Shown here piece by piece: positions 52,447 through 63,127 of a stretch of 64,000 nucleotides of DNA. Location of the stretch: NCBI GenBank assembly GCA_039090855.1, contig CM077010.1:41930905-41994904 (forward strand), in the 5' to 3' direction. Made by a program: the position numbers and the translations under genes. This stretch comes from Macrothele yani (lineage: Eukaryota; Arthropoda; Arachnida; Araneae; Macrothelidae). The notes below the pieces were generated by a model. That model did no database searches. It had not been told where the DNA came from and was given only the letters and a program-made list of their open reading frames with translations. Positions within the stretch are counted from its first letter, which is position 1, and each line of letters opens with the position of its first letter.

Positions 52447-53474
52447 CAGGGTGTGGGAATGATGCATACAATTTCAGAGTTTTTAGCACAAAAATGTATT
52501 TGCGATACGAATGCTTTACGTTTTCTCCAAGATTAAGCAAGTTCTAAAGTTTATAGCTTTGCAATCAATAGACTTCCGCTGGTGCTCCATTCGTAGCGCT
52601 CAGGATGTAGAAGCGGTAGTCGAGTTTGGACCAGGTACGGTGCAGAATGTCTGGGGTGACGTGGAGGAAGGTTGCAGTGATCTGCGCCTTCAGGTCACCG
52701 AGGATACAACCTTCGTCCGGTAGACAATGTCTTTAAAGAACCCCCATAATAAAATCCCAGAGGGTTATGCCTGGCAAACGGGGAGGCCATGCCATTGGAC
52801 CTCCGCGTGTAATCCACCGAGCAGGGAAGTGCTGATCCAAGCATCCCCGAACGCCTGATGACCAATGAGGGGAGCCCCATCTTGTTGGAAGATGACGTCT
52901 AGAATCTCTTGCAGTTGTGGAATGACGATCAGTTGTAAAATGCCCGGGTATGTGCCGCCAGTTAAGGTTGGTTCAGCAAAGAAGAAAGGTCCAATCACTT
53001 TGTCCTGCGTAATGCCACACCATACATTAACTTTGGGGCTGTGTCTTGTGTGTTCCAGGACAGCATGGGGATTTTCCCGAACCCCAAATGCGGCAATTAT
53101 ACTTGTTGACGGCACCTGACACATGAAATGTTGACTCATCGCTGCGATGAAACATTTCTACGGCAAACGCTGCACGACGCGCTTTGTCATTGGGCTGCAC
53201 CCTTTGCACCAGCTGCATTTTGTAGGCGTAAAGGCGAAGGCGCTTGTGTAGCACTGTGTGAACTGTTGTGGCAGGTGTCCCAAATTCGCGACTAGCTGAA
53301 CGAATGGACGTCGATGGGTTCCGTTGGCACGCCTGACGCACAGCATCACCTATCAAAGGAAAAATAAAACTTTAGAACATCCTTATACTTGGACAAAACG
53401 TAAAACATTCGTATCGCAAATACTTTCTGTGCTAATCAACTTTGAAATTGTATACATCATTTCGGAACACCCTG
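52447..53474 (-). mobile_element. IS630-type transposon with ~85-bp inverted ends
   Basis: The left end CAGGGTGTGGGAATGATGCA and the mirror of the right end CAGGGTGTTCCGAAATGATG continue with matching TTTGCGATACGAATG and TTTACGTTTT for about 85 bases. TA flanks both ends. Length is 1.03 kb. The CAGGGTG start is widespread among arthropod mariner-like elements. Confidence 0.85.
52570..53356 (-). pseudogene. Transposase relic of the CAGGGTG element
   Basis: NPSTSIRSASREFGTPATTV is a helix-turn-helix region. VQPNDKARRAAFAVEMFHRS follows, then DESTFHVSGAVNKYNCRIWG (first aspartate). KVIGPFFFAEPTLTGGTYPG and IFQQDGAP (second aspartate) come next. The third part, expected as SPDLTPLDFFLWGFVKD, survives only as LWGFFKDIVY in another frame, without the aspartate. 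The N-terminal DNA-binding region is shortened. It is related to the DUF4817-type relic at 45388 but a different family. Confidence 0.75.
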
Positions 53475-53997
53475 TATGTACGATATATACTGTCTGGTAC
53501 CCACTTCTCCGGCTATTTCTGAGGAGGTTTTGGTAAACAAAAGGTCTACGGATTGGTGCATAGCCACCATGAAATTAAATAAAGACAGAGAAAGAGGAAG
53601 AAGAAGAAAGAGAAAAAAAAACTCGGTTAAGATTATTTATGTTAAAAAATGTCGACTTCATTGGGAGATAATTGAATTAATAAATTTACAAAACTCCGAT
53701 TCAGTTAGTTACAAAGTACCCTGGCGCCTCCAGGCCTTGAAAAAAAAAGTGGCCTGGCGATGCCACGCTCCGCCAGACCTCGAGTTCACCCCTGAATACA
53801 CAATCATTTTACCGAAGTAAAAATCAGAATACACAAATTGTATCTTAAAAGCTGTTCCTGGAAAGCAGCGCTGAGACGGGTCGAGACCGAATCCTAAAGC
53901 CCGAAGTTAAGCCAGGCCTGAACTAGGGTCGGGCTGCATAATATATATCATAATTTGCTACTGTTCGGGCTCGGGCTCTGAATTTTTTCGTCTTCTT
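53475..53997. other. No gene; repeat fragment shared with 29.3 kb
   Basis: At 53690-53760 the phrases ACTCCGATTCAGTTAGTTAC and CCAGGCCTTG then AAAAAAAAAGTGGCCTGGCG match 29287-29360. A purine-rich run lies at 53580-53625. No coding frame. Confidence 0.35.
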
Positions 53998-54874
53998 TTT
54001 TACGCTTTCCAACCGTAGGTTGAAGCTCCAGCTTTTCCGTCCGTCCGACTGTCCGCACGATAACTCGCGTAAAAATGGTTCGATTTCGATGAAATTTTAG
54101 TATGTGGTAGGGGACCACCTTGGGACGAAACCTATTGAAAATGGGACAAATGGGGTCAAAGGTCACGACATAGGAGCGGGATCCATTTCATTGCCCTTAT
54201 GCCTCATAACTTGTGTAAATATGGTTCGATTTCAATGAGACTTTAGTATGTGGTGTGCACCACCTGGGGATGAACTCTATTGAAAATAAGTGAAGTGGGG
54301 TCAAAGGTCAGGAGATAGGAGCGGGATGCATTCCATTGCTTTTATGCATCGTAACTTGTGTAAAAATGGTTCGATTTCGATGAAATTTTAGTATGTGGTA
54401 GGGAACCAATTGCGAACGAATCCTATCGCAAATGGACGAAATGATGTCAACGTTTACGACATAGGAGCGAGATGCATTCCATTGCTCTTATGCGTCATAA
54501 TTTGCAAAAATATAGTTTGATTTCAATGAAATTTTAGTATGTCTTAGGGGACCACTTAGGGACTAACGCTATTGAAAATGGGTTAAGTGGGGTCAAAGAT
54601 CAGGACATAGGATTGGGATCCATTCCATCGCCCTTATACGTTATAACTTACGTAAAAAAGCTTCGATTGAGACAAAACTTTATCATGTTGTTCCGGAAGT
54701 ATACTTTGCCGGTTCTGTTGAATATCATCGAAATGGTGTCAAAGGTCAGGACACAGGAGAGAGATTTGTTCTACAGTTATGATCCTCATAATTTGAGTAA
54801 TAAGTTGAGTAATGATTTCAGTTATGTTGGAAAGCGTATCATAATCAATGCGTTGAATGATTTTACTAACTTGT
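53998..54874 (-). repeat. Composite element with ~145-bp internal repeats, copy 4
   Basis: The minus-strand copy has five internal units. Its left end here is the mirror of CTTCAACCTACGGTTGGAAA; its right end mirrors CAAGTTAGTAAAATCATTCA. The GGACGGACGGAAAAGC tract precedes the end as in other copies. It is the longest member seen; unit number across the four copies is 4, 4, 2 and 5. Confidence 0.65.
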
Positions 54875-55640
54875 TTTTTTTTAACTGTAATTTCGTGTGA
54901 CTTAGTGTACCCGACTTTTATTACACTTCCTGGTTGGTAGAGAGAATTTTTTGACAACTGGGTCTGGTTGGAGAGTTAAGAGAACCATTCATTCTGGGCT
55001 AGGGGAACAAATGCCAAAAGCCACACTTAAATGGATTTCTGCGGAGAAGAAAAGACGCCTTTCAAGAACTGTAGATACAAGCAGCTGAAATTTCCCCTCG
55101 TCCCCCACGCAGTATCTCCCTGATAATTTTATTGAATAACGTTCACAGATTGCAGCGCATGTCCATTTTGTCAGACGCCCGGTCCCGGCCGCCCGAAGCA
55201 TTTCGAGAGAAACAAATGGACGGCTGCACTATGGAAACAAATAGTTGTCCCTGTTCTCCACTCCCCAGTTGCGAAAGACACCAGCTAATTGCAGGAGGAA
55301 GGAGAGAGTGGATGGAAGTCTGGAAGAGAAGTTTTCTTTTTATTAATGCCTAAACAGGTTATTCACAGTTTTCGATTTGGGATATAAAATGTGGGCTCGG
55401 ACTCTTAAAATTGAGCCCAAACTCAACGTTGCTAGGAAGCGCCAGATAACAGAGAACGGTGGAAGCCGATGAGCCCAGCCTTCCTAATATTTAATACATT
55501 TTATGTGTATCCAAACCATTATTATAAGTAACAAAATATAATCGCGATGTAGGAAAACGAAATTTAAGGTAATATTTTTGACCCCCCTTAAAAATATAGG
55601 TGATATATATTTTGGGTAAGGTAAGGGTTGACGACCTAGG
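54875..55640. other. No feature recognised
   Basis: No gene, repeat end or RNA is supported. Confidence 0.3.
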
Positions 55641-55746
55641 TGACGGTCTCGTGCTTCAAGAAGTTGGGGGTCTCTAATTTGTTTCCACTGTTCCGGGGGA
55701 GGGGAAGGGCAATCGCCGTCGGACAGGCACAATACCCTTGCCTCAT

Positions 55747-55819
55747 TGGTAACTCGAACCAGGGCCCAATTTGGATGATTAGTCAGAGCCCGCGCCTTTG
55801 ATCACTCGGACACATCAGC
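55747..55819 (-). other. tRNA-Ser/Leu-like SINE head or pseudo-tRNA
   Basis: The minus strand has GTCCGAGTGATCAAAGGCGC, a good class II tRNA A-box region, and CCTGGTTCGAGTTACC as B-box. Acceptor ends do not pair well and the variable arm is short, so a functional tRNA is unlikely. The AT- and GC-mixed sequence leftward to about 55640 may be the SINE body. Confidence 0.45.
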
Positions 55820-56342
55820 ATTTTCACTATGCTATGGTGTGATTTCAGCTTTGATTGAGTGGCTACTAAATTAAAAAAAAAAGTGTTAAAACCGCAAAGA
55901 TTTAATGAAGGTATAAAAAAAAAAAAAAAAAACAGATTGGCCAGCCAGGTCCCCACATCTTTATCCCTTCGAGCAAGAGAGGTAGATATTAGCATGACCA
56001 GCTGCTAGCCGTCAACCCTCGTCGAGAACAACCTGTGAGCTGAAAATTGCTCTGATGGAAGAACGAAAAGATCTACCTAATAAACCACCGTGTTAGAAGC
56101 ATAAAAGATCGCTGTGAGGGCTACACGACAATTACAGCTGACTAAACCTTAAGCGGATTTCGGCGCACTAGTCACTTCGATTGGGCACGTATGTGCTTGC
56201 AGCTCCTATCATGATCAAAATTATGTAATTTACAGAATTTTAAAGAATTATTTCTAAATATAAGTTCATATAAAGATTTATTTAATTCTGCGCAAGTTTT
56301 ATGCAGTTCTTTATCTTACTTCCTTAATTGATGGCACACAAG
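55820..56342. other. No feature recognised; A run
   Basis: An A run at about 55915-55931 and no supportable gene. Confidence 0.3.
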
Positions 56343-56671
56343 TGTATATACTGAGATGCCAGTTTATTAGATTCACTAGCCCACATCACGATAGACGCTA
56401 TGTGAGCACGTTGTGCTGTAGAAATCGGACAGACCAGCTTGTCGAGCATGAGGTAGAGTAGGATTCAAGCTCAAAATGGGCAAAACGAGTGATCTGAGCT
56501 ATTTTAAACGTGACGTGATAGTTGGTACCAGACGTGCAGATTACAGCATCTCTTAAAACGCTGTCCCCGTGGGCTTTCCACGTACGATGGTACAGTCAGG
56601 GTTTACTGTGAATGGCGGAACAGGCAAAATGCTTCAGTTAATCGATTTCCCTGTGGATAAGAAGAGCTGGT

Positions 56672-57384
56672 GGATTAGAAGGGTTAAAGAAGACTAACGA
56701 GAATGGTGCAAGCTAACCCTACATACTCTATGTGGAAAGAAGAGACTAACAAGAATGGTGCAAGCAAACCCTACATACTCTATGTGATGGATTAGAGGGT
56801 TAAAGGAGACTAACGAGAATGGTGCAAGCTAACCCTGCATACTCTATGTAGAAAAAAGAGACTAACGAGAATAGGGCAAGCAAACTCTACATACTCTATG
56901 TGATGGATTAGAGGGGTTAAAGGAGACTAACGAGAATGGTGCAAGCTAACCCTGCATACTCTATGTAGAAAAAAGAGACTAACGAGAATGGGGCAAGCAA
57001 ACCCTACATACTCTATGTGATGAATTAGAGATGTTAAAGGAGACTAACGAGAATGGTGCAAGCTAACCCTGCATACTCTATGTAGAAAAAAGAGACTAAC
57101 GAGAATGGGGCAAGCAAACCCTACATACTCTATGTGATGGATTAGAGGGGTTAAAGGAGACTAACGAGAATGGTGCAAGCAAACCCTACATACTCTATGT
57201 GGTGGATTAGAGGGGTTAAAGGAGACTAACGAGAATGGTGCAAGCTAACCCCACATACTCTATGTGGAAAAAAGAGACTAACGAGAATGGTTCAAGCAAA
57301 CCCTATATACTCTATGTGATGGATTAGAGGGGTTAAAGGAGACTAATGAGAATGGTTCAAGCTAACCCTACATACTTTATGTGG
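56672..57384 (+). repeat. 117-bp higher-order minisatellite from transposase sequence
   Basis: The unit is a ~65-base A module (GGATTAGAGGGGTTAAAGGA.. to CTCTATGTG) plus a ~52-base B module (GAAAAAAGAGACTAACGAGA.. to CTCTATGTGAT). A-module starts fall at 56672, 56789, 56905, 57022, 57139, 57204 and 57321: spacings of 116-117 except one of 65 where B is missing. The core GACTAACGAGAATGGTGCAA encodes the Tc1-like LTRMVQ segment. Confidence 0.85.
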
Positions 57385-57611
57385 AGAAAATTCTCCGGAC
57401 AATTCCTTCCATATCAAAAATGGGGATGTTTCTCGTGATATGGATCGATAGTAGTGCTGAATGCAAACATGAAAGCTAGGAAGTTCTGAGACTATTTTAG
57501 ACAACGCCGCACTTCTTACACTTTATCAGTTTACGGAGATCGGCGATTCTTGTTTCAGAATGAAAACGCGTCGTGCCGTAAAGCACACTCCATTTCGACA
57601 TAGTTTGATTG

Positions 57612-57820
57612 AAGGTTAAACGACTATCGTGAACAACTGAATGGGCTATAAGTATTAAGTAGTCGCCCGTCCCTAGTTTAGGACCACTGGCTCCAGGAAA
57701 GGGAGAGCGCCTGTGCATTAAGACAAACACATCATCTATGCCTCACCAGGATTCGAACCCAAACTCTTCACAGACGAATGATCACAAGCCAGCGCTTGGA
57801 CCACTGCGCCACCGGGGCGA
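57612..57820 (-). repeat. tRNA-derived SINE (family 2), decayed copy
   Basis: The minus-strand head GTCGCCCCGGTGGCGCAGTG and B-box GGGTTCGAATCC are followed by a body with CAGTGGTCCTAAACTAGGGA. It lies within the Tc1-like relic. Confidence 0.7.
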
Positions 57821-58152
57821 CCGACACGGTTTGAGAATAAGGGTGTACATAACTTGGAGTGGCCAACTCAAAACCCAACCTCAGTCCAATAGAGGCCCTT
57901 TGGGATGAACTTGAACGTCGTATTCGGGATAGAACGACACGTCCAACTTCTGTGTCTGAACTGACCACTGCTTTGCGCTAGGAATGAAACAATATACCTA
58001 CGGCTACGTACCAGAATCTCATTGAAAGTGTACCAAGGAAAGTGCACAGTATAATTGTGGCCAAAGGTGGGCCAACTCCTTATTGATTTTGCCATAAATG
58101 CAGTATTGTATAAAAAAGCACTGGTGTCCGAAGACTTTTTTCCACATGGTGT

Positions 58153-58902
58153 ACCAATTCAGAATTCAGCATTCGTGTGCCGATGATCATCTGCGAATAC
58201 ACCTCGTATAGGACTATGTCGCCAGTATACTACAACAGTCGACAACCATGTTACCAGTCTTCTCTGACCTCTGTGATTCACAAATTGCTTTCACTTTTAG
58301 ACCAAAATTGTGGTACAGACAGAGAAGAGTCAGACTGAGCATCATAATTATCCTTTACTTCCATCTTGGTCTACCCTTTGATCATGTTCAAGCTTTTGAG
58401 TTAAATTAAATTTAACAGCTTCTCTTTTAATATTCGATTTTTCTCTTAGATGTTCAATTATTAGCAGGCTTTCTTTCCGTTTAAGATCCCTGTGCTTAAA
58501 GGTTTGATCTCTTTTGAAAATCTCGTTGATTCCTCCTATCTTCTCTTGTTTTTGTTTTAAGTTTCTCAATCAGCACACACAGCCGAAGCATCCTCGTATT
58601 ATTCGCTTGCAGTTTGCATGTCAGGTTTCTCCGACCCAATAAAAATTTTTGAACACTGATCATCTTTGATATTTTCTGGCACAGCTAGAAACAGTTCTTC
58701 AATAAAACACTGCTTTTACTAAACGAATTAGGGAATCATAGACCAACTAAATCCGAAACGCGCTCGAAGTTAGCAGGATGTTTCCAGATGTGACAGCGAA
58801 GTAGGTCGGTTTATCGTCAGGTGTTGATTATAACTTCAGATGTTCAATTATAGCTTATCAGAAGTCTTCAAACATATAAGCCAATAGAAATTTCATATTG
58901 TG
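58153..58902. other. No gene firmly recognised
   Basis: The minus strand 58348-58569 encodes a lysine/glutamate-rich 73-codon frame with HRDLKRKESLLIIEHLREKS. It is faintly reminiscent of the tail of GIY-YIG PLE proteins but without supporting motifs. Nothing else was seen. Confidence 0.25.
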
Positions 58903-59192
58903 TTTTTTTGTTTGGCAGTTTAACGACCATCGCGAGGAACCCAGTAAGCTGCAATCAGTGGCCCGTCCCTAAACCGTCCCTAATTTAGGGCCACTGGTTG
59001 CAGAGAATGGAGAGAGCTAGTGCTGCAACATCCATGCCTCACCCTGATTCGAACTCGGACCCAACTCGGACGAATGGTCAGAAGCCAGCACTTAAACAAC
59101 TGCGCCGATGTTCTTGTATCTGGCGCTCTTTGGCCAAATATGGCCCTTGCCTCATTAAAATCCACCAACCAACCACTACGCCTCCGGGGCGG
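58903..59192 (-). repeat. tRNA-derived SINE (family 2), with inserted segment
   Basis: The minus strand has the head CCGCCCCGGAGGCGTAGTGG. About 75 bases later comes a second GGCGCAGTTG-like head, then B-box GAGTTCGAATCAGG and the usual body with an internal 14-base repeat (CCGTCCCTAA, twice). The ~75-base extra segment between the heads is not found in other copies. Confidence 0.6.
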
Positions 59193-59404
59193 CGATAGCA
59201 AAGCCATCTACTGGGTAAGATTATGATATCAAACATGAATCAAATTTATTGTTTGCATTAAAACAGATATTCAAAGAGACGTAATTTGATAAGGCGTAGT
59301 TGCCTACATGCATTTCATTTTCACCGCTATTATTGTTTTGTAAGATCGTTCTTTTGTTCAACTGTTTTATTCAGCACAGAAAACATCAAAGCCAATAGAA
59401 ATTT

Positions 59405-59575
59405 CAAATTGGAGACCTTACGACAATAGTGGACTAACCCACATTTTGTACAAACGGAGAAAATGAACCCTAAATTAAAGGGAACTGGTAACTGGACTAA
59501 CATACCTGGACATGCTAGAGTTCATTTTCTCCGTTTTTACAAAATGTGCCCACTATTGCAGTGAGGTCTTCAATT
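59405..59575. repeat. Palindromic MITE/foldback
   Basis: Arms of ~70 bases: CAAATTGGAGACCTTACGAC.. ATAGTGG.. AACGGAGAAAATGAACCCT on the left, and its mirror on the right. The spacer is short, about 35 bases. No coding content. Confidence 0.65.
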
Positions 59576-59598
59576 GTGTTTGAACTGAACGGTTAACA

Positions 59599-61099
59599 CA
59601 CTGCCGAAAAGTGAAAAAGAACATCAAGAAGGAATTGGCGGAAGATCATGAAATTTACATATGTAAATGGGGTCAAGTTTACGTAGGTGTGATGTTAATT
59701 TCGGGACCAGCCGGTGAGCGCTTACGCCACAGCACGGCATAAAATGCAAATTATCGTCGGTGGTATTTAAGGAGTACGGCAAAGTGAATGTAATCAATCG
59801 TCGGCTTACGGACACGTGCGAAGACCCTGAAGAAGCTGCAATGCTTGGACATGGAAGACGTGAACGATTTCAGCAGTTATCGGAATTTGAGCGAGGTCAT
59901 CTAGTCGGACTCCGCGAGGCCGGGTGGTCGTATCGTCGTATTGTAGAGCGAATTGGATGGGACGTATCGGTGGTGGTACGATGGTGGCGTAGATGGTCCG
60001 AGGAACATTCCCACGCGAGAAGACGTGGAACCGGGAGTCACAGACGGACTGGTGAGTGGACTGATCGACGCATAATAAGAGCGGCGTTGTCAAGCAGAAC
60101 ATCCACTGCGACGCAAATCCGAGCTGCCGTCGCACCTGAGGTGACTGTGCGAACAATCCCAACCGTCTACTGGATGCAGGACTACGCGCACGTGTGCCCC
60201 TGGCATGTGTACCTCTGACTCCAGCCCACCGTCAGGAACGGCCGCAGTGGTGTCAACAACGTCTGCACTGGAGAACGCAATGGCGATCTGTCGTATTCAG
60301 CGATGAAAACAGTTTCTGCTTGGGAGCTTTCGATGGCCGTATGCGTGTTCGCAGACGCACAGGGGAGCGTCTCCACCCTTCTTGCATCCGCCAGCGACAC
60401 ACAGGGCCTACACCTGGTCTCCTGGTGTGGGGAGCGATCAGACATCACTCCCGTACCCAACTAGTGTTTGTACCGGGTACGTTAAACAGCACCACCTGCA
60501 TCTACAAAATCATTCAGCCCGTTGTTGTGCCATTTGTAAGGTCGGTCCATCGTGGTGTTTTCCAGCAAGATAACCCACGCCCACACACGGCACGAGCAAC
60601 GCAGCATGCACTTAAGGGTGTGAGACAACTTCCATGGCCTGCACGTTCACCGGAATTGTCCCCCATTGATCACGCGTGAGATTTTATGGGACAACGACTT
60701 ACCCGGTCTCCACGGCCAGCCACTACCATCCCTGATTTACACGTCTAGGTTGAGGATGCTTGGAACTCAATTCCCCAAACTTACATCCAACATCTGTACG
60801 ACAGACTCCATGCCAGAATTGCACAGTGTGACGCAGTTCATGGCGGATCAGCCTCGTACTAACCATGTTACATGGAAATGTTATTTTTCAGTACTGGCAA
60901 AGGAAAATTACTGGCAAAGGAAAATGCAGCCAGTGTTGCAAAACTTCTTCCGATTTTAAAAGATGAACCAGCAAATACAGCTGTATTTTGCCATAATGTT
61001 TTGATCACGTTATCCTCTGTATTCCGTTATTATCCTGTATAAATTTCGTTGGTATCAGACGTCTCCTTCTTGGTGTTCTTTTTTCACTTTTCGCCAGTG
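59599..61099 (+). mobile_element. Tc1-like transposon with unusual triad spacing
   Basis: The left end CACTGCCGAAAAGTGAAAAA and the mirror of the right end CACTGGCGAAAAGTGAAAAA continue with GAACA..CAAGAAGGA. TA follows the right end; the left flank has CA. Length is 1.5 kb. The plus-strand transposase relic is inside. Confidence 0.85.
59841..60862 (+). pseudogene. Tc1-like transposase relic (DD32D)
   Basis: MLGHGRRERFQQLSEFERGH, then LVGLREAGWSYRRIVERIGW, is the N-terminal helix-turn-helix. A frameshift near 60150-60190 is followed by VVFSDENSFCLGAFDGRMRV (first aspartate), LLVWGAIRHHSRTQLVFVPG, and FQQDNPRPHTARATQHAL (second aspartate). SPELSPIDHA has aspartate where Tc1 proteins normally carry glutamate, 32 residues after the second aspartate instead of 34. 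A stop follows at once. The end reads ARIAQCDAVHGGSASY. The short spacing is built into an otherwise normal sequence, so it is probably a family feature; the D is probably a point mutation. Confidence 0.8.
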
Positions 61100-61334
61100 T
61101 ATAATTGCAGTTCTATGACGAGTGACAGTTTCTGTTTCTAAAGGCGCACTCAACGAAATCTTGCGCTGTGTTTTTACTGTCCGAAGTCATCTTCGACAAG
61201 CTGCCAAATATTTTAGTTGTACCGTCCCTGAAAACCAGTAATTGACTATGCGTGTGGTTATCTTTATATTGAGGTTCATCTTTTAAAATCGGAAGAAGTT
61301 TTGCAACACTGGCTGCATTTTCCTTTGCCAGTAA
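60908..61334. repeat. Perfect 62-bp inverted repeat across a Tc1 boundary
   Basis: 60908-60969 (TTACTGGCAAAGGAAAATGC...GATGAACC) is identical to the reverse complement of 61273-61334. The left arm lies inside the Tc1-like element, the right arm about 170 bases outside it. A 17-base direct repeat (TACTGGCAAAGGAAAAT twice) precedes the left arm. Perfect identity implies recent copying or template switching. Confidence 0.85.
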
Positions 61335-61569
61335 CATTAACTTAAGTCTGAATCGTAAGGGTATGTACGTTTTTTAAGTATGCTGCATAATTTATACTCT
61401 ATCAAAATTCAACGTGAGTAACTGATGAAACAGATGCAGTATGGGAACAATATGCGGTTAAGAAATCTGAAACACAAAGCTAGTTTCGTTGCAAAGAAGC
61501 CTTGTTTTTTTTAAAAAAAAGGTAACTGTAGATATTTTGTTGAAAGAAGAGAACTTTCTATGTACAATA

Positions 61570-61765
61570 GATCTCTGGCCGTCTTAACACGTATACAGTA
61601 AACATTAGACCTTTCTGGTCCAATGTTTACTAATGTTTACTGTCTAATGCTTACTGCCTAATGTTTCCTGCATATATTAATATTAACCTTCATCACATTA
61701 AATTATTCGAACTGTAAATTGTATTATTTGAATCCAATAAGATCGTGTTAAGACGGCCAGAGATC
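61570..61765. mobile_element. TA-flanked MITE inside minisatellite
   Basis: Inverted ends GATCTCTGGCCGTCTTAACA + CG are identical over 22 bases, with TA on both sides. Length is 196 bases, non-coding. Copies of a 50-base tandem unit lie on both sides (61520-61560 and from 61802). Confidence 0.85.
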
Positions 61766-61801
61766 TACATAGATAGTCAACGTAAACACGATTTGAAACC
61801 T

Positions 61802-62232
61802 TAAATTAGAAAGAAGAGAAGTTTTGAAAAAGAAGAGGTAACTGGAGATATTTCGCTGAAAGAAGCAAAATTTTGAAAGCGAAAAGGTAACTGTAGATGT
61901 TTCGTTGAAAGAAGCGAAATTTTGAAAAAGAAAAGGTTACTACATATTTGGTTGAAAGAAGCGAAATTTTGAAAAAGAAAAGGTAACTAGATATATTTGC
62001 TGAAAGAAGCGAAGTTTTGAAAAAGAAAAGGTAACTAGATATATTTGTTGAAAGAAGCGAAGTTTTGAAAAAGAAAAGGTAACTGTAGATATTTCATTGA
62101 AAGAAGCGAAGTTTTGAAAAAGAAAAGGTAACTGTAGATATTTTATTGAGAGAAGCGAAGTTTTGAAAAAGAAAAAGGTAACTGTAGATATTTCATTGAA
62201 AGAAGCGAAGTTTTGAAAAAGAAAAGGTATAA
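61802..62232. repeat. 50-bp minisatellite, about 8-9 units
   Basis: The unit is approximately GAAAGAAGCGAAGTTTTGAA + AAAGAAAAGGTAACTGTAGA + TATTTCATT. Later units are most alike; the first two and the isolated unit near 61515-61555 are more diverged. The minus-strand frame across it (..FQNFASFNEISTVTF..) is an artefact of the repeat. Confidence 0.85.
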
Positions 62233-62899
62233 CTATTGTCATCCGGTTTTATGTATCCAAAACAAACGAGCAACATGTGTGACGTATATTTTAGTTTAAA
62301 CTTCCTTTTTTGGTTCCTGTAATGTTCTGTAAATTTGGTTTATTCCTGTTAAATCCTTTCTGATTCAACGCCACGGATTCCCGATCCCACGAATTTAATT
62401 TTTGCAACACCTGCCAACAGTTCAAAGTGGAATGGCGTAATCAAAAGCTAGAGATAAGAACTGATGTATTCCGTCTTCGAGAGGCAATGTAATTTCAGTT
62501 ATCGGAAAGCAATCTTATCACAGGCAGTTTGTTATCAGCCATTACATTAGGCTATGCTCTTCACGCAAAGGTATTGAAGTCATGTTAATGATATGATGTT
62601 AAGACGTGTTAATTTGTATTAATCAACCTCTGATGCTTGTTCAATATTGATATGCGACTAATCACGGAGTAAATGGGCATATGCTAAAGTTGTTCAGAGG
62701 ATAAGTGCTCTTGAATATGAATTAAATCACTCAGCTTGGTGAATTCGAATTAAATCCAGTTTCTGTGCTCTATAAAGTGCGTGCTTGATGGCGTGAAATT
62801 TATATTAGGGGATTGGAATGTTAAGGTAAAACATCTGCATCTTTGGACGTATACTGAAGTTGACAGTATGTCTAGTTAAAAACTGCTTTCAGCTACTGT
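62233..62899. other. No feature recognised
   Basis: No supportable gene or repeat end. Confidence 0.3.
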
Positions 62900-63122
62900 A
62901 TTTTTTTATTTGGTTTGGGGATTTAACCACCACTGTGAATAACTCAATGGTCTACAAGCAGTTGTTCGTCCCAAATTTAGGACCACTGGTTCCAGGGAAG
63001 GGAGAGAGCCAGTGCAGTAAGATAAACACAACATCCATGCTTCACCCGTGATTCGAACCCGGACCCATTTCAGACGAACTGTCAGAAGCCAGCACTTATA
63101 TCACTGCGCCACCGAGGCGGCG
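62900..63122 (-). repeat. tRNA-derived SINE (family 2)
   Basis: The minus strand starts GCCGCCTCGGTGGCGCAGTG, with B-box GGGTTCGAATCACGG and a body containing CCCTGGAACCAGTGGTCC. The T run on the plus strand at 62901-62912 is its A tail. It ends five bases before the next Tc1-like element. Confidence 0.75.
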
Positions 63123-63127
63123 TCTTA

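Larger units (their letters stand above)
56343..58152 (+). pseudogene. Tc1-like relic(s) with minisatellite and SINE inside
   Basis: The left part has MGKTSDLSYFKRDVIVGTRR at about 56478, a Tc1 start with helix-turn-helix remains, then RRLTRMVQANPTYSM, which lies within the repeated unit. The right part (57845-58085) reads WPTQNP, then in shifted frames PIEALWDELERRIRDRTTRP and NLIESVPRKVHSIIVAKGGP, the normal C-terminus. The 3' end GTCCGAAGACTTTTTTCCAC resembles Tc1 termini. The catalytic centre is missing. Left and right parts may come from the same or from two related elements. Confidence 0.65.

Noticed and set aside
55747..55819. Candidate tRNA-Ser gene
   Set aside because: The A and B boxes are good but the acceptor stem does not pair and the variable arm is too short.
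56672..57384. Regular repeats considered as a CRISPR array
   Set aside because: Units are directly abutting with no unique spacers, and the core derives from transposase sequence in a eukaryotic context.
61940..62242. 100-codon minus-strand frame with repeated NFASFNEISTVTF
   Set aside because: It is a translation of the 50-bp minisatellite; unit length and stops are incidental.
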